Of a stretch of 23,202 bases of DNA, positions 14,616-21,900 are shown piece by piece. The number at the start of each line of letters is the position of its first letter. Position 1 is the stretch's first letter. The notes below the pieces were generated by a model that was not told where the DNA came from, did no database searches, and worked only from the letters and a program-made list of their open reading frames with translations. Source of the DNA: Citromicrobium sp. (GTDB lineage Bacteria; Pseudomonadota; Alphaproteobacteria; Sphingomonadales; Sphingomonadaceae). Location: contig QFNA01000015.1 of NCBI GenBank assembly GCA_003248395.1, positions 1 through 23,202 of the forward strand, in the 5' to 3' direction. The position numbers and the translations under genes were made by a program.

Positions 14616-15869
14616 ATGACCGATGGATCACCCGTTCGCAAGGCCGCCGCGGCGACCGACTTGCTCACGATCGAAGATGTGCGCGCTGCCGCGCGACGGA
14701 TCGATGGCGCGGTAGTGCGTACCCCGATGATGCATTCGATTACCCTGTCGGAAATCACCGGCGCCGATATCTGGCTCAAGTTCGAAAACCAGCAGTTTAC
14801 TGCCGCCTACAAGGAACGCGGCGCGCTCAACGCCTTGTCACAGCTCACCGAAGAACAGCGACAGCGCGGTGTCATTGCTGCCTCGGCCGGCAATCACTCG
14901 CAGGGCCTATCCTATCACGGAAGCCGTCTTGGCGTCCCCGTTACGATCGTCATGCCGTCCACCACGCCTTCGGTAAAGGTAATGCAAACCGAAAGCGTCG
15001 GGGGGAACGTCGTGCAATTCGGCGAGACGTTCGATGATGCCTACGCCCATGCGCGCGAGCTGGAACAGGAACGCGGCCTGACCTTTGTCCATCCCTTCGA
15101 CGATCCGCAGGTTGCGGCGGGGCAAGGGACGGTGGCGCTCGAGATGTTGGAACAGAAGAGCGATTTCGATTGTCTGGTCGTGCCGATCGGTGGTGGCGGG
15201 CTGATGAGCGGGATGGCGACGGTCGCCAAGGCCCTGAACCCCGGCATCGCGATGGTAGGGGTACAGGCGAAACTCTATCCGTCGATGTATTCGGCGGTGA
15301 AGGGCGATGTCCTGCCTTGCGGCGGCGACACGCTGGCTGAAGGTATTGCCGTCAAGGAGCCCGGTACGTTCACGCGCCAGATCATCTCTCAACTGGTCGA
15401 CGATGTGTTGCTGGTAGAGGAAGCTAGCCTAGAACACGCCGTCGCCCTGCTCTTGCAGATCGAAAAGACGGTGGTGGAGGGTGCAGGCGCCGCGGGCCTC
15501 GCTGCGGTTTTGTCGAATCCCGAAAAGTTCGCTGGGAAGACTGTCGGCTTGGTGTTGTGTGGCGGGAATATCGACACGCGGCTATTGGCGAATGTCTTGC
15601 TGCGCGACCTTGCACGGGCTGGCCGACTGGCGCGGCTGGGGATCGTCCTGCAGGACCGGCCCGGCGCGCTGTTCAAGGTTATGCGCGAATTCAATGCGCA
15701 CAACGTCAACATCATCGAAATCTACCACCAGCGCATCTTCACGACACTGCCCGCCAAGGGACTGACGGCGGAAATCGAATGCGAAGCGCGCGATGGCGCG
15801 CAAATCGAGCGGCTCGTGGAGAACCTGCGCGAAAAGGGCTATCAGGTCGAAATCGCCGAACTGGCATGA
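14616..15869 (+). CDS. Threonine ammonia-lyase (PLP fold II) with C-terminal ACT-like domain
   Basis: Deaminates threonine to 2-oxobutanoate, the first step toward isoleucine. It is 417 aa from the ATG at 14616. The PLP lysine is Lys66 in NQQFTAAYKERGA. The substrate loop SAGNHSQG is at 90-97 and the phosphate-binding glycine loop GGGGL at 192-196. The catalytic domain ends near 335. Residues about 340-417 (LGIVLQDRPGALFKVMREFNAHNVNIIEI) have the ACT pattern, implying amino-acid feedback control. The usual TGSFK around the lysine is TAAYK here, a variant I recall from alphaproteobacterial enzymes of this class. AGGGG lies about eight bases before the ATG. An in-frame extension back to 14448 runs into the amidohydrolase gene and is rejected. 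It could be named ilvA or tdcB, so I leave the symbol empty. Confidence 0.92.
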   Translation: MTDGSPVRKAAAATDLLTIEDVRAAARRIDGAVVRTPMMHSITLSEITGADIWLKFENQQFTAAYKERGALNALSQLTEEQRQRGVIAASAGNHSQGLSYHGSRLGVPVTIVMPSTTPSVKVMQTESVGGNVVQFGETFDDAYAHARELEQERGLTFVHPFDDPQVAAGQGTVALEMLEQKSDFDCLVVPIGGGGLMSGMATVAKALNPGIAMVGVQAKLYPSMYSAVKGDVLPCGGDTLAEGIAVKEPGTFTRQIISQLVDDVLLVEEASLEHAVALLLQIEKTVVEGAGAAGLAAVLSNPEKFAGKTVGLVLCGGNIDTRLLANVLLRDLARAGRLARLGIVLQDRPGALFKVMREFNAHNVNIIEIYHQRIFTTLPAKGLTAEIECEARDGAQIERLVENLREKGYQVEIAELA

Positions 15870-15880
15870 TGACCGGTCAT
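15869..15880. repeat. Perfect 12-base palindrome at the end of the threonine ammonia-lyase gene
   Basis: ATGACCGGTCAT is perfectly self-complementary and begins on the last base of the stop codon. No T-run follows. Operator-like in form; function unknown. Confidence 0.4.
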
Positions 15881-15959
15881 GGTAAACGGCCTTGTCGGAC
15901 CGAGCGATGCGAATCGCGGGACAAAACCGGATTTCATGGTTAAGAGTCTTTAAACGGCC
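15877..15959 (+). repeat. Imperfect direct repeat (TCATGG ... TAAACGGCC) upstream of bpt
   Basis: TCATGG followed directly by TAAACGGCC occurs at 15877-15891. The same two blocks recur at 15934-15939 and 15951-15959, now separated by the 11 bases that hold the CtrA-like box. The 155-base intergenic region (15870-16024) contains no gene that I can see. Confidence 0.45.
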
Positions 15960-15979
15960 CGATCGCTGGGTCATATAGA
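15940..15979 (+). promoter_or_regulatory. Candidate CtrA-type box with embedded GANTC site and -10, upstream of bpt
   Basis: TTAA (15940-15943), six bases, TTAA (15950-15953). The spacer begins with GAGTC (15944-15948), a GANTC site of the kind methylated by CcrM in alphaproteobacteria. On the minus strand the left half reads TTAACCAT, the CtrA half-site known from Caulobacter. The canonical spacer is seven bases, so this is a near match. TATAGA (15974-15979) lies 20 bases downstream, at a fitting -10 position. Cell-cycle control of bpt-tamA-tamB is inference. Confidence 0.4.
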
Positions 15980-16024
15980 AGGAAAGACAGAAACGTCGCA
16001 GCTGCCAAGAGGATTTCCGAACCA

Positions 16025-16867
16025 GTGACGGCCCCGATCCGCTTTCCACGCTTTTTCGTGACCAGCCCCTCGCCATGCCCCTATTTGCCGGGTCGTAGCG
16101 AGCGCAAGGTGTTCACCGAATTGCGCGGCGAAAATGCGGACGAACTGAACGAGGCGCTTGGCCGTATCGGTTTCCGCAGGAGCCAGACGGTCGCGTACCG
16201 CCCATCCTGCCTCGATTGCCACGCGTGTGTTTCGGTGCGCGTCGTCGCGAACGAATTCACCCCTTCCTCGAGCCAGAAGCGGACGATCAAAGGCAATTCG
16301 GATCTGGAAGTTGCCGAGTGTCGCCCTTGGGCAACAGACGAACAATTTGAATTGTTGAGGAAATATCTTGCTGCGCGCCACCCCGGTGGTGGTATGGCCG
16401 AGATGGACGAATCGGATTTTGCGGATATGGTGGAACACACCCCCGTATCCAGCTATGTGGTTGAATATCGGGAGCCGGCAGTGGGTTCCGGGCCGGGTCG
16501 CCTGGTTGGATGCTGTCTCACGGATGTGCAGGGTGACGGGCTGTCGATGATATACAGCTTTTACGACCCTGAAATTGAGGATCGCGGCGGGCTTGGTAAT
16601 TTCATCATTCTCGATCATGTCCGCCGCGCGGCGGAAAACGGATTGCAATATGTCTACCTCGGCTACTGGGTCGAAGGCGCAGAAAGAATGCAATACAAGG
16701 TCCGTTACCGTCCGCTCGAACGGCTTACGCGCGGTGGCTGGGAACGCATGCCCGAACCTGAGCAGAAGCGGCTTATCGCTGCCGCGACCGCTCCGCGTGG
16801 GAACCGTATTGCCGAACCTCTTCCAGCCAAGGAAAGCGTGCCGCGCGAATATCGGCCGGCCGACTGA
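16025..16867 (+). CDS. bpt: Aspartate/glutamate leucyltransferase (Bpt; arginyltransferase family)
   Basis: N-end-rule enzyme that transfers leucine from Leu-tRNA to proteins beginning with Asp or Glu, marking them for ClpS-ClpAP. It is 280 aa. The N-terminal ATE domain has Cys18 in the SPCPYLPGRSERKVF motif and the cysteine cluster at Cys62, Cys65 and Cys68 (RPSCLDCHAC). The C-terminal GNAT-like half carries SMIYSFYDP, GLGNFIILDHV and YVYLGYWVEG ... MQYKVRYRPLE. These segments match bacterial Bpt and eukaryotic Ate1; Bpt is the usual assignment in bacteria of this size. The start is a GTG at 16025 with AAGAGGA 11 bases upstream. The end overlaps the probable start of tamA. Confidence 0.92.
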   Translation: MTAPIRFPRFFVTSPSPCPYLPGRSERKVFTELRGENADELNEALGRIGFRRSQTVAYRPSCLDCHACVSVRVVANEFTPSSSQKRTIKGNSDLEVAECRPWATDEQFELLRKYLAARHPGGGMAEMDESDFADMVEHTPVSSYVVEYREPAVGSGPGRLVGCCLTDVQGDGLSMIYSFYDPEIEDRGGLGNFIILDHVRRAAENGLQYVYLGYWVEGAERMQYKVRYRPLERLTRGGWERMPEPEQKRLIAAATAPRGNRIAEPLPAKESVPREYRPAD

Positions 16868-18998
16868 ATCGCTCCGCCATTCGCTGGCCCTGTGCGCAGT
16901 CGCGCTGGGCTTGGGGGCAATACCGCTCGCAGCGCAGGACCAAGATGCGGCAGCCAGCCTCGAAGATCTCATTCCCGACAGCGCGGTCAACAATCCCGAC
17001 GATTGGGCACAGCAAGGCACCGATCCTGCCGCGCCGACGCCCGACGAGGTCGAACCCGATCCGGACACGCCGATCGCGGAACCACCGGGGCTTGACCTGC
17101 CCTGGCCCGACGATATCGCCATCGAGGAATTCGAGCCCCTCACGCCCGAAGAAGACATCGAATTCGTCCAACTCGACGAAGATCGTCCTCGCCTCGCATT
17201 CGAGGATGCCGAGACGGTCGAACTCGGCAGCAATCTCGTGCTGGCGTTTCCGCAAACCGAACCGCCGTTTTCCGAACGCGGCGACTTCGTCGAACGCTTC
17301 GACGCCCTCTCGACTATCGAGGAGCTCGAGGACACCGATGCCAATGTTGCACAGCTCGCCGCGCGCGCCGAGCAGGACGAGGAACTGCTCGGCAATCTGC
17401 TGCGCGTCTACGGCTATTATGACGGCCAGGTCATCCGCTCGGTCGGCGCGATAGAGGCAGGCGAAGACGAAGCCGACACATCGCCATCGGTGCGGTTCGA
17501 TATCGTGCCGGGCAATCGCTATCGCTATGGCGACATCGATCTGGGCGATCTGGCGAATGCGCAGGATTACGAGGCGCTGCGCGCTGCGTTCGAAATCCAG
17601 CCTGGCGATTATCTGCAAAGCGACACGATCATCCAGGAACAGTTCGATCTGGATGTCGCTCTGGGCGAGACCGGCTATCCCTTTGCCGAAATCGACGAGC
17701 CGCAATTGCTGATCGACCATGCCCGCGTCGAAGGCGACCTGACCATGCCGGTTCAGCCGAACGGCAAGTATGTCTTCGGCGAAGTCGTCAGCAGCGATCC
17801 CGACTTCCTGTCGGGCGAGCATCTCGCCACGATTGCACGGTTCGAACCGGGCGACACTTACCAGCGCAGCCTGTCGATGGATTTGCGGCGCGCGGTCACC
17901 GCAACCGGTCTCGTCTCGACGGTCGAGGTCACTCCGCGCGAAGTCACGCCGCCGCAAGGCGATCAGCCGGGCGTCGTCGCCATGGACGTGGAGATGGCGC
18001 GTGCCAAGCTGCGGACTATCGCCGGGGCGATCGGCTACGGTTCGGAAGAGGGCATTCGCGTCCAGGCAAGCTGGGAACACCGCAACCTGTTCCCGCCCGA
18101 AGGCTCGCTGCGCGTACGCGGCATCGTGGGAACGCAGGAACAACTCGCCGGCGTCACCTTCCGCAAGAACAATTTCGGCGGCCGCGATCGCGTCCTGACG
18201 CTGGACGCCTATGCCAGCACGATCGACAGCCCTGCTTTCGACGCGCGTACCGTCGCGGTCGTCGGCATCTACGAGCGCAAGTCCACCCTGCTGTTCCAGA
18301 AGCCGATCAGCTGGTCGGCAGGCTTCGAAATTCTCGCGACGCAGGAACGGCCGCCGGCGATCGATGGCGTCGCGCAGGAACGCCAGACCTATTTCGTCGC
18401 CGCGCTACCCGGATCGATCCTCTACGATACCAGCGACGATCTGCTTGATCCTACCAAGGGTTTCCGGATCGGCGCGCGCCTGTCCCCCGAAGCGTCGCGG
18501 ACGAACGGGGCGGAAAGTTTCTACCTGCGCAGCCAGGTCGATGCGAGCTATTACCAGTCGGTCGGCGACAACATCGTCATGGCCGGACGTGCGACATTCG
18601 GTTCGATACCCGGTGCAGACCTGCTCGATATCGCGCCGTCGCGCAGGTTTTACGCTGGCGGTGGCGGGTCGGTCCGCGGCTATGGCTATCGCGAGATCGG
18701 CCCACGTAACGAACTCGGCGAACCGAGCGGCGGGCGCAGCCTGGTCGAACTGGCAATCGAGGCGCGCATTCGTACCGGTTTCATGGATGGCGCGGTGTCC
18801 GTCGTTCCGTTCATCGATGCCGGTTCGGTCGGTGTCAAGCCGACTCCCGATTTCGATGAAATCAAGGTCGGTGCTGGCGTCGGCGTGAGATATCACACCG
18901 GGTTTGGCCCGCTCCGTCTCGACGTTGCCACGCCGATAAATCCGGGCCCGGATGATTCGCCCGTGGCGGTCTATGTTTCGCTGGGGCAGGCCTTCTGA
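16809..18998 (+). CDS. tamA: Translocation and assembly module outer-membrane protein TamA (Omp85 family); start uncertain
   Basis: Outer-membrane barrel of the TAM complex, which helps insert outer-membrane proteins together with TamB. It is 729 aa if it starts at TTG 16809. A signal peptide is clear (RHSLALCAVALGLGAIPLAAQ). An acidic, Pro-rich region follows (residues 44-125, 27 Asp/Glu and no Lys/Arg), then POTRA-like repeats (LLGNLLRVYGYYDGQV onward) and a C-terminal 16-stranded-barrel region. The Omp85 lid motif VRGYGYRE has Arg623. No ATG exists near the signal peptide. GTG 16797 and TTG 16809 are the in-frame options, both inside bpt and without a clear ribosome site. The stop shares one base with the tamB start (TGATG). 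Confidence 0.88.
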   Translation: MPNLFQPRKACRANIGRPTESLRHSLALCAVALGLGAIPLAAQDQDAAASLEDLIPDSAVNNPDDWAQQGTDPAAPTPDEVEPDPDTPIAEPPGLDLPWPDDIAIEEFEPLTPEEDIEFVQLDEDRPRLAFEDAETVELGSNLVLAFPQTEPPFSERGDFVERFDALSTIEELEDTDANVAQLAARAEQDEELLGNLLRVYGYYDGQVIRSVGAIEAGEDEADTSPSVRFDIVPGNRYRYGDIDLGDLANAQDYEALRAAFEIQPGDYLQSDTIIQEQFDLDVALGETGYPFAEIDEPQLLIDHARVEGDLTMPVQPNGKYVFGEVVSSDPDFLSGEHLATIARFEPGDTYQRSLSMDLRRAVTATGLVSTVEVTPREVTPPQGDQPGVVAMDVEMARAKLRTIAGAIGYGSEEGIRVQASWEHRNLFPPEGSLRVRGIVGTQEQLAGVTFRKNNFGGRDRVLTLDAYASTIDSPAFDARTVAVVGIYERKSTLLFQKPISWSAGFEILATQERPPAIDGVAQERQTYFVAALPGSILYDTSDDLLDPTKGFRIGARLSPEASRTNGAESFYLRSQVDASYYQSVGDNIVMAGRATFGSIPGADLLDIAPSRRFYAGGGGSVRGYGYREIGPRNELGEPSGGRSLVELAIEARIRTGFMDGAVSVVPFIDAGSVGVKPTPDFDEIKVGAGVGVRYHTGFGPLRLDVATPINPGPDDSPVAVYVSLGQAF

Positions 18999-21900
18999 TG
19001 GCTGACGAGCAGCCAGTCCTTTCCGACGAACCCGTATCCGCGCCGCGCCGCAAGTCGCGCGCCGGTCGGGCCGCAAAGTGGGTTTTCGGCGTGATCGCCG
19101 GACTCGTTCTTTTGATCGTCGCGGCTATCCTGCTGCTCAATACGCCGATCGGCGAGCGCTTTTTGGCGGATCGAATCGCACGTCAGACCTTCCCGAACGG
19201 GCTGAACGTCTCGATCGGCCGGATCGATGGCAATATCTATGGCGAAGCCGTGCTGCACGACGTCCGCCTGTCGGACCCGCAGGGCGTATTCCTGACAATC
19301 CCGCGTGCAGAGGTGGACTGGAATCCGCGTGGCTGGCTTTCCAACCGGCTCGAAATCGACAGTTTCGCTGCGCGTCGCGCCCAGATGACGCGCATCCCGG
19401 AGTTTCTTCCGAGCGAAGAAGAGGGGCCGATCCTCCCCGGTTTCGACATCTCCGTCGATGAACTGACGATCGACAATCTGATGCTCGCGCCGGGCATCGC
19501 GGGCGAAAATCCACAACGCGTCGACCTGGTCGGCGAAGTGCAGATCGAGGACAGCCGCGTCTTCGTCGATGCCGATGCGCGGCTTGGCCAGCGCGATAGC
19601 GTTGCGCTCCTGATAAATGCCGAGCCCGACGGCAATGACTTCGACCTTTCCGCCGATGTCAGTGCGACAGGCGATGGCGCCATCGCCGGCCTGCTCGGCC
19701 TCACGACTCCATATGAGGCGCGCGTGCGCGGGGCGGGCACCTGGACAGCCTGGAACGGCGGCCTGCTGCTGCAGAGCGAGGGTGAGCGCGTCGCGGCGCT
19801 GAAGATTACCAACCGGTCGGGCCGCTTCGGCCTGCTGGGCAAGGTCGATCCGAGCGATTTCGTCACCGGCACCCTGGCGAATGCGCTGGGCGACGACGTG
19901 GCGATTCGCTCGGTGATCGAAATCGACGAGCGTCGGTTCGACGGGCGCAGCACGCTCGTCGGTCGTGGCATATTCCTCGACGGGAACGGCCTGATCGATC
20001 TGGCCGAAAACCGCGCCGAGAATTACGAGGTCTTTGCCCGCCTGCGCGATCCGGCACTCTTCGGCCCCGACATGCGGATCGAGGATGCGCGCGCAAGGGC
20101 GACGATCGATGGTGACTTTACTGATCTGACCATCGTCCATGATCTCAATGTCGGGCGTTTCGTCACCGGCACGACGCAGATCGCGGGGCTGTCGCAGGAA
20201 GGGACCGCGCGTTACGATGGTGAACGCTGGACGCTCCCGCTCTCGCTGCAGGTCGCGCGGATCGAAACCGGCAATGCCATGGCCGACCCGCGGCTCGTAA
20301 ACGGTGTCGGACGGGGGCAGATCGTGCTCGCGGGAAGCCGCCTGACGGGTGACGATCTACGGATCGCCTTCCCGGGACTCGCGGCTAACATCGCGCTGGT
20401 GGGCGATCTCGATGCGGGACGATACCAGGTGCGCGGGCCAGTGCGCGCCGATCGGCTGGTGCTCGACAATGTCGGCACGGCAGGTGGCACTGCGATGATC
20501 GATTTCGACCTCACGCCGTCAGGCTGGCGGGTCGCGGCAGACCTCGACGCCCGCATTTCGCAGGTGAGCAATGCGACGCTGGCGAACCTCGCCGGTCCAT
20601 CGATCCGCGTACGCGGCGGGATCGCGACGGGCAGCGGCGCGGCGCTCGATTTCAATAATCTCCGCGTCAATTCGCAAAAGCTGTCGCTGGCGATGGACGG
20701 TTCGGTCGATGGCGGTACGACGCAACTCGCCGGGCGCGGTTCGCATGTCGATTACGGCCCGTTCACTGTCCAGGCGCGCATTACCGATGCAGGTCCGACG
20801 GCCGAGCTCGTGTTTGCGGAACCGTTCAACGGGCTCAACGACGTTCGCGTGGCGATCGCTCCCACCGAGGAAGGCTTCGCCATCGATACCGAAGGCGGTT
20901 CGATTCTCGGCCCGTTCGCGGGTGAGCTCGGCCTCTACGCGCCTGCCAATGGCCCGACGCGGATCGATATCGAGACGCTGACGGTTTCGGACACCAGCGT
21001 AAGCGGCGCACTCACTCTTGTCGACGGCGGGGCGCAGGGCAATCTCGCGCTCACCGGCGGCGGGCTCGACGGCACGATTGCGCTCGCACCGCGCAGCGGC
21101 GGGCAGGGCGTCGATGTCGATCTTTCGGCACGCAATGCCAGCTTCGGCGGAGCCACTCGCCTCACCATCGCGCGTGCGGAAATCGACGCAACGGGCGTCG
21201 TTGGCGAAGGCAATATCAATTTCTCCGGCAATGCGAGTGCGCAGGGCATCGGCTACGGCACGCTGTTCATCGGCCGGCTTGCGGCGCGTGGCGAGGTCGA
21301 GAACGGCGTCGGCCGGGTCGATGCGAATATCTCTGGCCGCCGCAGCAGCCGTTTTGCGCTCGACCTGAATGCGCTGTTCCGGTCCGACCGGATCGCCGTC
21401 GCGGCGCAGGGCGAATTTGCGGGCAAGCGGATCACCATGCCGCGCCGCGCGGTGCTGACCGCGATCGACGGCGGCGGCTGGCAACTGGCGCCGACGCAGG
21501 TCAATTATGGTGATGGCGGCGCTCTCGCATCGGGTAGCTTCGGCAGCGGTGAGACCGCACTGTCGCTCAAGCTCGCGCGCATGCCGCTGTCGCTGGTCGA
21601 TATCGTTTCGGCCGACCTCGGCGTCGGCGGCACGATTTCGGGTACGATCGATTACAGCGCCGTCGATGGCGGGCTGCCGACGGGAACGGCCCGCGTGAAG
21701 GTCGACGACCTGACGCGGTCGGGTCTCGTGCTCTCGTCCAAGCCGGTCGATCTCTCGCTTGTTGCAAGCCTCGGCACCGACCGGTTGCAGGCCCGCGCCG
21801 TGTTGCGGAACGAAGATATCCAGCGCGGCCGCATTCAGGCGCTGATCACCGGCCTCCCGGCGACCGGTGCCCTTTCGCAGCGTCTGCGCGCCGGTTCGCT

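Noticed and set aside
15998..16005. Palindrome GCAGCTGC close to the bpt ribosome site
   Set aside because: An 8-base palindrome is expected by chance at this GC content and has no other support.
16773..18143. 456-codon minus-strand open frame under tamA
   Set aside because: Mirror of the acidic and POTRA coding region; no start context and no recognisable fold.
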